NCBI RefSeq assembly: GCF_014230085.1
Contig: NZ_JACHVB010000054.1
Coordinates: 1-41,535 of the forward strand
Direction of reading: 5' to 3'
Length of the DNA: 41,535 nt
Source: Ruficoccus amylovorans
GTDB taxonomy: Bacteria; Verrucomicrobiota; Verrucomicrobiia; Opitutales; Cerasicoccaceae
Below are positions 14,592 to 22,337 of the stretch, one piece after another. Position 1 is the first letter of the stretch. Each line of letters begins with the position of its first letter. The notes beneath the pieces were generated by a model. It did no database searches. It worked only from the letters and a program-made list of their open reading frames with translations, and was not told the DNA's origin. The translations under genes and the position numbers were made by a program.

Positions 14592-15665
14592 ATGAGCACC
14601 CCTATTAAATTTGGAATCTGTGGTCTTGGACGTATTGGCGTGCAACATGGCCGTCATTTTTCCGCTGACGCGGAGCATTACCAACCGGTCGCTTTTTGCG
14701 ATCTTGATGCGAACCGGGCGAAAAGTGCGGTGAAGGAATACGGTGGCAGGGCATATACCGATTACACTGAGTTCCTGGCCAATGCGGACATGGATTTGGC
14801 AATTATCGCGACACGCTCTCTGGATCACGCGCAGAATGCGCAGCAGGCACTGGCTGCCGGTAAAACGGTATTGCTGGAAAAGCCCATCGGAGTGACGGAG
14901 GCGGATTACCAGCTTTTGCAACGGCTGGACCGGGAATATCCCGGTAAGCTCTATTGTGGTCACAATCATCGCTTTGAACCCGCGCTCCAGAATACGCTTG
15001 CGACCATCGCGGAGGGCTTGCTGGGCAAGGTTCAGGTGATTAAGCTCTGCAAGCATCACGGGTTCATCCGGCGCAACGACTGGCAGATGCGCCTGGATTG
15101 CGGGGGCGGTCAGCTCAGTGTCTGGGCACCACATTTGTTGGACCAGAGCATGCAATTGATCGGCTCCCCGATCCGCGAGGTGTCGAGTTACCTGCGGCGC
15201 ATCCTGACCTCCGGGGACGCCGATGACCATGTGCACATGACGTTGACGGGTGAAAACGACATCGTCGCGGAACTGGAGATCAGCAATGCCGTGGCCTTGT
15301 CCGCCCCTTACTGCACGGTTTTCGGCGACCGGGGTACGCTTGTTTACGGGCAGGATCAGCAGGAGATTCACCTCAAATACCTCGACCCGCGATTTCGCTG
15401 GCCCGAGGAGAGTGCCAGCGCTGATACTCCAGAGATTGGAGCGGCTTCTTATGGAAATCAGGAACTGCCTTGGATTGAGGAGAGACGCCCGGTCGAGCCT
15501 GAGGTGAACATGTGGCAATTTGTGGAAATCGAACTGGTCCGGCATCTTTACAACGCGCTACGAGAGGGCGTTCCTTTTCCGGTGAAAAACGAGGACGCAC
15601 TGGAAGTCGTGCGCCTCACCGAAGTCGTGAAAAAGCAGAACGCGCAATTCAACTGGATCGGGTGA
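14592..15665 (+). CDS. Gfo/Idh/MocA oxidoreductase (inositol 2-dehydrogenase-like), cluster 2
   Basis: 357 residues from ATG 14592, preceded by GGAAAAG as a weak ribosome site. A longer in-frame start at 14511 would add 27 non-homologous residues. The Rossmann motif is 'IKFGICGLGRIGVQHGRHF' and the turn 'TVLLEKPIGVT' has the standard EKP. 'YCGHNHRFEPAL' and 'DCGGGQLSVWAPHLLDQSMQ' provide the His-Asp pair. The overall pattern is like myo-inositol/scyllo-inositol 2-dehydrogenases, which oxidise a ring hydroxyl with NAD. The exact substrate cannot be read from sequence. Its stop shares one base with the start of the next Gfo/Idh gene (TGATG), so translation is coupled. Cluster 1 has no direct equivalent. 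Confidence 0.88.
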   Translation: MSTPIKFGICGLGRIGVQHGRHFSADAEHYQPVAFCDLDANRAKSAVKEYGGRAYTDYTEFLANADMDLAIIATRSLDHAQNAQQALAAGKTVLLEKPIGVTEADYQLLQRLDREYPGKLYCGHNHRFEPALQNTLATIAEGLLGKVQVIKLCKHHGFIRRNDWQMRLDCGGGQLSVWAPHLLDQSMQLIGSPIREVSSYLRRILTSGDADDHVHMTLTGENDIVAELEISNAVALSAPYCTVFGDRGTLVYGQDQQEIHLKYLDPRFRWPEESASADTPEIGAASYGNQELPWIEERRPVEPEVNMWQFVEIELVRHLYNALREGVPFPVKNEDALEVVRLTEVVKKQNAQFNWIG

Positions 15666-16663
15666 TGAAGAAAATCAGGATAGGCCAGATCGGCACCGGG
15701 CATCTTCACGCCTACAAGTTCGGGGCACTACGCCTTCACTCCGACGTTTTCGAGATTGTGGGAGTTGCCGAGGACGATCCTGCGCGCCGGGAAGCGGCGC
15801 AAGATTCGGACACCTACCGGGGCGTGACTTGGATGAGCAGCGACGAACTGCTCGCTCAGCCGGATCTCGACGCTGTGCTGGTGGAGGTCGAGGAGCACCA
15901 TACCGTGGACGTTGCCATGCGCTGCATTCGGGCGGGTAAGCACATCCACGTGGACAAGCCCGGCGGGGAGTCGCTCGTGCCCTTTGCGCAACTGCTGACC
16001 GAGGCGGAGCAGCGAAACCTCGCCGTGCAGATGGGCTACATGTATCGCAACAGCCCGGCCCTCGAGTTTTGCATCAAGGCGGTGCGGGAGGGCTTACTTG
16101 GCGAGCTTTCGAGCATAGATGCGGCGATGAACCGCTACGACGGCGAAGAGTTCCGACAGCTCATGAAAACGTTCCAGGGCGGCGCGGCTTACATCTTTCT
16201 TTGCCACCTGATCGACATCGCTATCATCCTGATGGGCGCACCCGAAAAAGTAATTCCGCTATCCACCTGCACCCGAGGTGACGGCGTCGTTGATAATGGA
16301 TACACGGTCATGGCTTTTCCCGGAGGCTGCACGGCCTCGCTGCGTTCGACTATTGTGGAGGTCGGCGGTTTCGAGCGACGCAACCTTGTCCTTTGCGGCG
16401 ACAAGGGTACGCTGACGGTGCAGCCACTGGAACTGGAGGGCAACAGAGCCGGGGGACGCGTGTTCCTCAACTTGCGTGAAGCCACGGGCGAGTTCCAGTC
16501 GGGTCTTCAGGAAATCTCCCAGCCCCCCTTGCGTGACCGCTACGAGGACCATCTGCTGGAATTTGCCAAAATCGTGCGCGGTGAAATCGAGAACCCTTAT
16601 CCCTATGCTCACGAATTGCTCGTGCAGAAGTGTCACCTGCAAGCCTGTGGTTATGATGCGTGA
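15665..16663 (+). CDS. Gfo/Idh/MocA oxidoreductase, DKP variant, cluster 2
   Basis: 332 residues from ATG 15665, coupled to the upstream gene by TGATG. It starts 'IRIGQIGTGHLHAYKFGALR' and carries 'HIHVDKPGGESLVPF', with Asp in place of the Glu of the family EKP motif, exactly as in its cluster 1 relative at 5732. 'FQGGAAYIFLCHLIDIAIIL' supplies the catalytic His-Asp pair, and 'NLVLCGDKGTLTVQPLELE' the C-terminal sheet. It is probably a sugar or sugar-acid dehydrogenase using NAD(P). Both relatives end in a similar 'IVRGEIENPYPYAHE' segment, so they probably share a substrate class. An SDR gene follows after 30 bp. Confidence 0.88.
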   Translation: MKKIRIGQIGTGHLHAYKFGALRLHSDVFEIVGVAEDDPARREAAQDSDTYRGVTWMSSDELLAQPDLDAVLVEVEEHHTVDVAMRCIRAGKHIHVDKPGGESLVPFAQLLTEAEQRNLAVQMGYMYRNSPALEFCIKAVREGLLGELSSIDAAMNRYDGEEFRQLMKTFQGGAAYIFLCHLIDIAIILMGAPEKVIPLSTCTRGDGVVDNGYTVMAFPGGCTASLRSTIVEVGGFERRNLVLCGDKGTLTVQPLELEGNRAGGRVFLNLREATGEFQSGLQEISQPPLRDRYEDHLLEFAKIVRGEIENPYPYAHELLVQKCHLQACGYDA

Positions 16664-16693
16664 TTTTTCTCAATTATCAATTGTTGTTGTCAT

Positions 16694-17446
16694 ATGAGAT
16701 TTAAAGACAAAGTTGCTATCGTAACTGGAGCCGCCTCGGGCATGGGGCTGCTCAGTGCTCAACAATACGCCGCCGAGGGCGCGAAGGTCGTTCTGGTGGA
16801 CGTGAATGTCGAATCGGTGGAATCCGCCGCCGAAGCCATTCGGAAAAATGGTGGTGATGCCTGCGCGGTGGCGACCGATATCCGTTCCTATGAAGCCGTC
16901 GAGCGGGCCGCCGCCTTGGCGGTGGAACGTTACAGGCGTATCGACATCCTTGCCAACGTGGCCGGGGGCAACCCACATCGCATTTGCAACTGCCCCGGTG
17001 GTTTCGATCAGATGCCAGTCAAGGCGATTGACTGGGGCGTCGAAGTGAACTTTACCGGGCCGATCTATTTTTGTCGCGCGGTGCTCCCGGTGATGATGAA
17101 GCAAAAGAGCGGTGTTATTATCAACTTGGGTTCTGTGGACGGCGTGACAGGCGGGGCGGGGGCGGTGGTCTATGGCGCTGCCAAAAGCGGCATGATCGGG
17201 CTGACCAAGTCGCTCGCGCTGGCTGGTGCGCCGCACGGTATCCGCGCCTGTTGTATTTCACCGGGGCCGGTGATGACGCGCGCCGCTATGGCCAACATGA
17301 AAACCCCGCTGGGCCGCGCCGCCGAACCGGAGGAAGTGACGAAGCTGATCCTGTATCTCAGTTCCGATGACGCCGCTTTTATCAGCGGCACCAATTACCT
17401 CATCGACGGTGCCCGCAGTTGTGGGGGTGACGCATCTGGAAATTAG
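16694..17446 (+). CDS. Short-chain dehydrogenase/reductase, cluster 2, first copy
   Basis: A 250-residue classical SDR. It has TGAASGMG for cofactor binding, VLVDVN at the end of strand 2 (NAD-type acidic residue), 'IDILANVAGGNPHRICNCPG' with NVAG in place of NNAG, Ser in 'IINLGSVDGVTG', and Tyr/Lys in 'VVYGAAKSGM'. The C terminus is 'FISGTNYLIDGARSCGG'. It is intact. The insert 'HRICNCPGGF' after the NVAG motif is unusual and probably lines the substrate pocket. No Shine-Dalgarno is visible before ATG 16694. It lies between a Gfo/Idh gene (30 bp upstream) and a second SDR (11 bp downstream), and differs enough from that SDR to suggest a different step. Confidence 0.88.
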   Translation: MRFKDKVAIVTGAASGMGLLSAQQYAAEGAKVVLVDVNVESVESAAEAIRKNGGDACAVATDIRSYEAVERAAALAVERYRRIDILANVAGGNPHRICNCPGGFDQMPVKAIDWGVEVNFTGPIYFCRAVLPVMMKQKSGVIINLGSVDGVTGGAGAVVYGAAKSGMIGLTKSLALAGAPHGIRACCISPGPVMTRAAMANMKTPLGRAAEPEEVTKLILYLSSDDAAFISGTNYLIDGARSCGGDASGN

Positions 17447-17457
17447 ATCAAGAAGCC

Positions 17458-18204
17458 ATGAATAGCATAAATCTAAAAGACAAAGTCGCGATTGTGACCG
17501 GAGCCGCTTCCGGACTTGGCCGATCAACAGCAAATCAACTGGCCGGTGCTGGTGCCAGGCTGGCACTTGTCGATGTCGATAGGGAAAAGCTTGAGGAAGT
17601 TGTCGCCTCTATTCGTGAAAGCGGTGCCGAGGTGCGATCCTACGTCGTTGATATTGCAGACTGTGCAAAGGTAAAGGCTACAGTGTCGGACATTGCCGCC
17701 GCTTGGGGGCAGATTGATATCTTGATTAACAATGCAGGAGCAGGCTGGCAAAAGGCCCTGCCGTTCAAAGACCTCAAGGAAGCAGACTGGGAGTGGATTT
17801 TGGATCTGAATGTTAAGGGAACCTTGTATTTTACACATGCGGTAATTGACGGAATGGTTTCCCGAAATTACGGGAAAATTATCAATATAGGCTCCATTGC
17901 GGCAACATCCGGCATTCCCAAAGTCGCGGTGTACTCGGCCAGTAAAGGTGCTGTTGTCGCCTTCACCAAAGCCTTGGCGATGGAATTAGGCCCCTATAAC
18001 ATCAATGTGAATTGCGTTTCTCCGGGGCTTGTGACGACTGAGAAAGTTGCCCCTAAAACAGATGGGAATTTCCTTGGACGTTGGGGGACGGCCGACGAGA
18101 TGGCTTCCCTGATCGTGTATTTGGCTTCCGATGGGGCATCGTTTATCACTGGCGTTGACTATCTCATTGATGGTGGTCGAACCTTGGGGCCTAGAGGAGC
18201 ATGA
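17458..18204 (+). CDS. Short-chain dehydrogenase/reductase, cluster 2, second copy
   Basis: A 248-residue SDR with TGAASGLGR, 'LALVDVDREKLEE' (NAD-type), 'IDILINNAGAGWQKALPF', catalytic Ser in 'IINIGSIAATSG' and Tyr/Lys in 'VYSASKGAVV', ending 'FITGVDYLIDGGRTLGP'. It resembles the cluster 1 SDR (6822-7574) more than its neighbour, notably in 'INVNCVSPGLV'. By eye this gene is less G+C rich than the genes either side, which suggests a separate origin or replacement. The stop overlaps the next start by 4 bp (ATGA). Confidence 0.88.
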   Translation: MNSINLKDKVAIVTGAASGLGRSTANQLAGAGARLALVDVDREKLEEVVASIRESGAEVRSYVVDIADCAKVKATVSDIAAAWGQIDILINNAGAGWQKALPFKDLKEADWEWILDLNVKGTLYFTHAVIDGMVSRNYGKIINIGSIAATSGIPKVAVYSASKGAVVAFTKALAMELGPYNINVNCVSPGLVTTEKVAPKTDGNFLGRWGTADEMASLIVYLASDGASFITGVDYLIDGGRTLGPRGA

Positions 18205-19355
18205 GCAAGTTCTGGCAAGTCGCTGTCGTTAAGGACAGTTCGAAGGCGATGCTCGGGCTGCACGGGTTGCACACGGCCTTTCGCGGGCTGCCGAACGTGG
18301 AAGTCGTCGCGCACGTCGATGCCAACAACGAGGAACTTCCGCGCAAGCTCGCGCAGACGCAAGCGAAGCGCCACTACGCGAGGCTGGAGGACATGCTTAC
18401 GCACGAGCCGCCGGACATCGTGGTGCTGTGCTCGCGCCACCCCGGTGACCACCTGGCGCAGATCCGTCAGGTCGCCGAAAAGGGTTGCCACATTTACTGC
18501 GAAAAGCCGCTCAGTGTCTTGCTGGAGGAGGCCGACGAGGTGGCACGAGTCGTGGAGCAGACCGGCATCAAGCTGGCCCTGGCGCACCCGGCGCGCCACG
18601 ACCTGGCCTTTCGCACGATGAAGCGCATGATCGGAGCCGGGGACATTGGCACGCCTCTGAGCGTGATCGGGCGCGGCAAGTGCGACTATCGCGGGGGCGG
18701 CGAAGACCTGATCGTGCTCGGCACGCACATTCTCGATGTGATGACCTTTTGCTTCGGCGCTCCGGACAGTGTCACGGCGGATATCCAAGTGGCCGGGCGA
18801 CCAGCCACTTTGTCCGACAAAGTCAATCTCGTCGAGCCCGTCGGTCCGGCACTCGGCGACGAGGTGTTCGCAACCTTCTCGTTCCCAAGTGGCGTGCGCG
18901 GCGTTTTTGAAAGTCGCCGCGATTTGCTCAAACCCGGCCAGCCCGCCCCGCACATGGGGCTGTGTGTGACGGGCACCAAGGGTACGCTCTCGCTACGCTT
19001 CGACGACGCGGCGCGTCAGCCGTTGCTGCTCAGTCGCCAACCCGGTTTCCTCGAAACGCTTACCACGTTCGAGGAAGCTACATTGCGCGAAGACCGCGTT
19101 ATCCCCGGTGCGGAGCCGCTGGACTATGGGCTCTGCGGGCAGCCTGACGTGCCGCGCGCGCCGTGGTTTCTGGAGGCGAATCGCTTCGCCGCGTGGGACC
19201 TGATAGGTGCCATTGAGGAGGACCGACCGCCGCTGTCCAATATCGAAAACGCCCGACTCGCGGTGGAGATGATTCAGGGCATTTACGCAGCCCACCTGTC
19301 GCGGCGCACGATTGATTTTCCCTTGGTCAACCGTCGGCATCCGCTGGTGGGATAA
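18201..19355 (+). CDS. Gfo/Idh/MocA-family oxidoreductase, full-length parent type of the miniature protein
   Basis: 384 residues. It starts 'WQVAVVKDSSKAMLGLHGLH' instead of a clear GxGxxG, then 'NVEVVAHVDANNEELPRKLA', 'PDIVVLCSRHPGDHLAQI' and the EKP motif in 'CHIYCEKPLSVLLEE'. 'DLIVLGTHILDVMTFCFG' has the His-Asp pair. The C-terminal tail 'ANRFAAWDLIGAIEEDRPPL' plus 'VEMIQGIYAAHLSRRTIDFP' and NRRHPLVG is the part shared with the 137-residue protein of cluster 1. A Shine-Dalgarno-like AGAGGAG precedes the ATG, which overlaps the SDR stop. It is probably an NAD(P) dehydrogenase on a glycoside or sugar acid. The irregular first loop is unusual for the family. Confidence 0.87.
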   Translation: MSKFWQVAVVKDSSKAMLGLHGLHTAFRGLPNVEVVAHVDANNEELPRKLAQTQAKRHYARLEDMLTHEPPDIVVLCSRHPGDHLAQIRQVAEKGCHIYCEKPLSVLLEEADEVARVVEQTGIKLALAHPARHDLAFRTMKRMIGAGDIGTPLSVIGRGKCDYRGGGEDLIVLGTHILDVMTFCFGAPDSVTADIQVAGRPATLSDKVNLVEPVGPALGDEVFATFSFPSGVRGVFESRRDLLKPGQPAPHMGLCVTGTKGTLSLRFDDAARQPLLLSRQPGFLETLTTFEEATLREDRVIPGAEPLDYGLCGQPDVPRAPWFLEANRFAAWDLIGAIEEDRPPLSNIENARLAVEMIQGIYAAHLSRRTIDFPLVNRRHPLVG

Positions 19356-19406
19356 CACACGAGATTCTGGTCGCTGATGCGCTTTGACCACGGTGGCCAT
19401 ACAACT

Positions 19407-19413
19407 AGGAGGT
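19407..19413 (+). promoter_or_regulatory. Canonical Shine-Dalgarno AGGAGGT deciding the MDR start
   Basis: AGGAGGT lies 8 bp before ATG 19422 and sets the start there, rather than at an in-frame ATG at 19377. It is one of very few full Shine-Dalgarno sequences in the window. Confidence 0.85.
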
Positions 19414-19421
19414 ATGAAGAT

Positions 19422-20381
19422 ATGTACGCAATGATTCTTGATGACGACTTGAATTTCGCCTGGCGCGAAATGCCGAACCCGGTCCGCAAGTCTGATGAAG
19501 TCCTGATTAAAGTCCAGGCGGCTGCGGTCAATCGCGCCGACCTTATGCAAAAGGACGGCTGTTATGCCTCCCCAGAAGGCTGGCCGCAATGGTGCGGACT
19601 GGAAGCAGCCGGGGAAGTGATTGAAGCACCGGAGGACTCTGGATTTTGTCCCGGCGATAAAGTCTGCGCATTGCTCGGCGGCGGCGGTTATTCGGAACGG
19701 GTCACAGCTCCTTCCGGCATGGTTATCCCCATACCGAAAGGACTCTCGATGGTCGAAGCCGCCTCCTTGCCGGAGGTTTGGAGCACCGTCTATCTCAATC
19801 TTCAGTTGGAAGCCGGCGGCATGAGCCCGGGCGATGTATTCTACATGCAGGCCGGTGCGAGCGGTGTCGGCCTAGCGGCGATCCAGTTCGCCAAGCAAAT
19901 GGGAGCCGAAGTGATTACGACCATCGATTCTCCGGAAAAGGCGAAGTTCGTGCGCGATCTGGGAGCCGACTATGTGCTGGACTACCGGACCGAGGATGTC
20001 CGTCCGGTCATTGAGGCGCATCCGCCGAGCGTCGCCTTGGACTGTATCGGCGGCAAGCTGATGGGCGAATGCTTCCGCCACATGGTTTTCGGCGGGCGCT
20101 GGATCATGATCGCGACCATGGGCGGCAGCGAGTCGCTGATCGATCTGGAAACAGTCTGGCGTAAACGCATCCGCCTGATCGGCAGTACGCTACGCAGCCG
20201 CACGCCGGAGGAGAAGAGTGCGATCCTCAAAGCACTTCAGCAAAAATTGTGGCCGCTCTTTACCGCGCGAAAACTGATCACGAACATCCATGCGGTCTTC
20301 CCTATCAAGGAGGTCGAAGAAGCTCACGGGGTGCTGCGCCGCGCCGAGAACATCGGCAAGGTCGTCCTGACGTTTCAGTGA
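19422..20381 (+). CDS. PIG3/quinone-oxidoreductase-type MDR, cluster 2
   Basis: 319 residues from ATG 19422, the start fixed by an upstream AGGAGGT. It has 'AAVNRADLMQKDGCYASPEG', 'GDKVCALLGGGGYSERVTAP', the cofactor motif 'QAGASGVGLAAIQFAKQMGA' and 'RLIGSTLRSRTPEEKSAILK'. No zinc-binding Cys set is visible. It corresponds feature by feature to 9022-10014 in cluster 1. Family members use NADPH to reduce quinones or conjugated ketones. The role in this pathway is not known. The stop shares one base with the MBL start (TGATG), whereas in cluster 1 two further genes lie between these partners. Confidence 0.9.
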   Translation: MYAMILDDDLNFAWREMPNPVRKSDEVLIKVQAAAVNRADLMQKDGCYASPEGWPQWCGLEAAGEVIEAPEDSGFCPGDKVCALLGGGGYSERVTAPSGMVIPIPKGLSMVEAASLPEVWSTVYLNLQLEAGGMSPGDVFYMQAGASGVGLAAIQFAKQMGAEVITTIDSPEKAKFVRDLGADYVLDYRTEDVRPVIEAHPPSVALDCIGGKLMGECFRHMVFGGRWIMIATMGGSESLIDLETVWRKRIRLIGSTLRSRTPEEKSAILKALQQKLWPLFTARKLITNIHAVFPIKEVEEAHGVLRRAENIGKVVLTFQ

Positions 20382-21073
20382 TGAAGCTGCATCTGCTTCA
20401 GTGCGGGACCATTCGGACGAAGCGTCACCTCATTGAGGGTGGTCCGGTTGGTAATGAATCTTTCGAAGTACCGGTTCCCTTTTTCCTGATTGAACATGAA
20501 ATGAACCGAGTCCTATTCGATGCCGGGAACTCTCGCATCGCCATCCATGCGCCCGTGACCGGCGATTACATTCCGGTCATGACGGAGGCTGACTATGTCG
20601 TTGCGCAACTGGCGTCACTTGGCCTGACACCGTCAGACGTTACCCATATCGTTCTGTCTCATCTTCATGGGGATCATGCCGGTGGCCTAGAGGCGTTTCG
20701 AGACATTCCGTGTTACATCCAACGTGAAGAGATACAACATACAGGCGGTTCGTCACCCACTGAACAATACCTTCTCAGTAGGCAACTCCTCGACGGCGAC
20801 CACGATCTCTTTGGCGACGGACGCATGCGCATTTTGGCCACACCGGGCCACAGCCCTGGGCATCAGTCTCTGCTGCTGAGACTGGACTCGGGAGAAGAGG
20901 TTCTGCTGGCCGCAGACGCCGCTTACACCCGTGGGGCACTGGAACAATATTCGCTCCCCACTACCACTTTTGATCGTACCTCGGCTTTGGAAACCTTTGA
21001 GAAAATTAACGCAATGCGCTGTAGCGGCGTGCGCATTATCTGTGGCCACGAACTGGGACAGCTAGATGGCTGA
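20381..21073 (+). CDS. MBL-fold hydrolase, AttM/AiiA lactonase-like, cluster 2
   Basis: 230 residues from ATG 20381, coupled to the MDR stop. Metal ligands are in 'VTHIVLSHLHGDHAGGLEAF' (HxHxDH), 'LATPGHSPGHQSLLL', 'LLAADAAYTRGALEQ' and the final 'RIICGHELGQ'. The N terminus 'MKLHLLQCGTIRTKRHLIEG' is nearly the same as the cluster 1 enzyme (11621-12340), so the two are close paralogues. The likely reaction is hydrolysis of a sugar lactone formed by one of the dehydrogenases. AHL lactonase activity is an alternative. It is the last gene of cluster 2. Confidence 0.88.
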   Translation: MKLHLLQCGTIRTKRHLIEGGPVGNESFEVPVPFFLIEHEMNRVLFDAGNSRIAIHAPVTGDYIPVMTEADYVVAQLASLGLTPSDVTHIVLSHLHGDHAGGLEAFRDIPCYIQREEIQHTGGSSPTEQYLLSRQLLDGDHDLFGDGRMRILATPGHSPGHQSLLLRLDSGEEVLLAADAAYTRGALEQYSLPTTTFDRTSALETFEKINAMRCSGVRIICGHELGQLDG

Positions 21074-21119
21074 CTCAGCCGTTTGTCATGTCTCTCATAT
21101 GATCGATTGTTTGATTGGG

Positions 21120-21308
21120 GTTTGGTTGAGGGCAGAACAGTTGGAATGGATCAGTTCAAGGGGCCCAAGCAATGGAGTCTGGACGGGCCGAAAGCCTAAA
21201 CGGCCAAGTGGAAAGGCGCCAGTCCTTCCTCCGACGAGTTTTATGGATCCATTCTCGGAAGTACTGAAAAATCAATGCCGCACAATCTGCAAGGCATCGA
21301 AATTTAGG
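21120..21308 (+). other. Probable decayed coding remnant
   Basis: One frame reads 'GRTVGMDQFKGPKQWSLDG' then PKA and a TAA, and continues as 'TAKWKGASPSSDEFYGSILG' and SMPHNLQGIEI to a TAG. Composition looks coding-like across the stop. No start is present and no family is recognised. It may be the tail of a lost gene downstream of cluster 2. The overlapping 81-codon frame at 21066-21311 is not convincing. Confidence 0.25.
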
Positions 21309-21334
21309 TGATAGCCAATCTGGCCTTCTCTGCC

Positions 21335-22183
21335 TTATTGTATCTTGTTAAGGATGAACTGATTTTTTTTCCTGTATGAGGCTGGTGACTCCCCGCTTAT
21401 TTTGCGGAAAACACGGCTCATATGATGGCGATCAACCATACCGGTGCGTTCCGCAATTTCATCTATCGTGTAGTGAGAGGACAGTAGTAGATGGGTCATC
21501 TCGCGGACGCGTAATTGCGTGACGTACTCGGCAGGGTTGACCCCATACACTTCCAGGAAAACCCGTCGAAAATGATCACGCGAGTATCCCGTTTGTTCTG
21601 CTAATCGATTAACCGATAAGTCTTCATCCAGGCGGTTCTCCATCCAAGAATGCAATCGTGTTAGCCGTGATGGATGATTCCTCCACAGTCTCCAGTCGGT
21701 GGACAGGTTGATGCTGTGGATATGCCAACATTGCGCGAAAACGTAGGCTGAGATCGATTCTGCCAGAAAGTAACTTGGAAGAACATCGCGAGGATCTTCG
21801 TCATTGGCGAGCGTCGACCACTGCTCAACTAAGCCATCAATATGCTTGCATGGGCGAGCATGGATTGGCTCAGGAAACATTTTTCCCTGGAGGGCCATCG
21901 GTAAACCCATAACGTGAAAGTGCACAAAGTAATGCATGAATCCGCCTTCGACATATCCAGTGGCCTGTAGTCCAGATGGTATCAAGGTTGCGCAGTGTGC
22001 AGGGATTTCGAAAGTTTTTGAGGAAAGTCGAATGGTCGCCCCTTCACTGAAATTGTAATAAAGTCTCCAATAATCGTTATAGAGTGGCTGGCCATTCCAC
22101 CATCCGGCCAGTCGTGTGTGATCCTGGTGAATGACCCGTATTCCCCAGCCATAAGGAATGTGATCATAAGTTGTCCGATTCAT
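21335..22183 (-). CDS. AraC-family transcriptional regulator of the glycan locus
   Basis: 282 residues from ATG 22183 (an upstream TTG at 22204 is less likely). The C-terminal AraC domain has two HTH motifs: 'LSVNRLAEQTGYSRDHFRRV' and 'YTIDEIAERTGMVDRHHMSR', ending 'VFRKISGESPASYRKK'. The N-terminal part (about residues 1-165) is a cupin-like ligand domain with 'YNFSEGATIRLSSKTFEIPA' and 'FMHYFVHFHVMGLP'. It is divergent from the GH95-SGNH gene and should activate that operon when its sugar is present. Direct repeats in the shared promoter (22244-22258, 22281-22293) are candidate binding sites. Confidence 0.92.
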   Translation of the reverse strand: MNRTTYDHIPYGWGIRVIHQDHTRLAGWWNGQPLYNDYWRLYYNFSEGATIRLSSKTFEIPAHCATLIPSGLQATGYVEGGFMHYFVHFHVMGLPMALQGKMFPEPIHARPCKHIDGLVEQWSTLANDEDPRDVLPSYFLAESISAYVFAQCWHIHSINLSTDWRLWRNHPSRLTRLHSWMENRLDEDLSVNRLAEQTGYSRDHFRRVFLEVYGVNPAEYVTQLRVREMTHLLLSSHYTIDEIAERTGMVDRHHMSRVFRKISGESPASYRKKNQFILNKIQ

Positions 22184-22243
22184 GTTTGCCGCAAAAGTAC
22201 ACAAAGTTGGCGTTCTTGTCTATGGAAAATTTACGCAGCTCAG

Positions 22244-22299
22244 CGTATACTTCAGAGGCACGTTAGGAAATGTATTTCCACGTATGCTTGAGGTATAAT
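22244..22299 (+). promoter_or_regulatory. AraC-type activated promoter: two direct repeats plus TATAAT
   Basis: CGTATACTTCAGAGG (22244-22258) and CGTATGCTTGAGG (22281-22293) are direct repeats 37 bp apart. The second ends at the base before a perfect TATAAT (22294-22299), so it covers the -35 position, where no good -35 hexamer exists. That is the layout of an activator-dependent AraC promoter. Transcription would run into the GH95-SGNH gene at 22338. Confidence 0.55.
22266..22279. promoter_or_regulatory. Palindrome GGAAAT-GT-ATTTCC
   Basis: A perfect 6-bp inverted repeat with a 2-bp centre lies between the two AraC-like direct repeats. It may bind a second regulator, or be part of the AraC site. 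Confidence 0.35.
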
Positions 22300-22337
22300 T
22301 TCAGAACTAAAAAACCTTTATTTCGAGACTTCCTGTG

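Noticed and set aside
14574-15545. 323-codon minus-strand frame
   Set aside because: Antisense to the Gfo/Idh gene at 14592, whose motifs are unambiguous. Long antisense frames are common in GC-rich genes.
21066-21311. 81-codon plus-strand frame after the MBL gene
   Set aside because: It overlaps the MBL stop, has no family or ribosome site, and a different frame of the same stretch looks more coding-like though broken.
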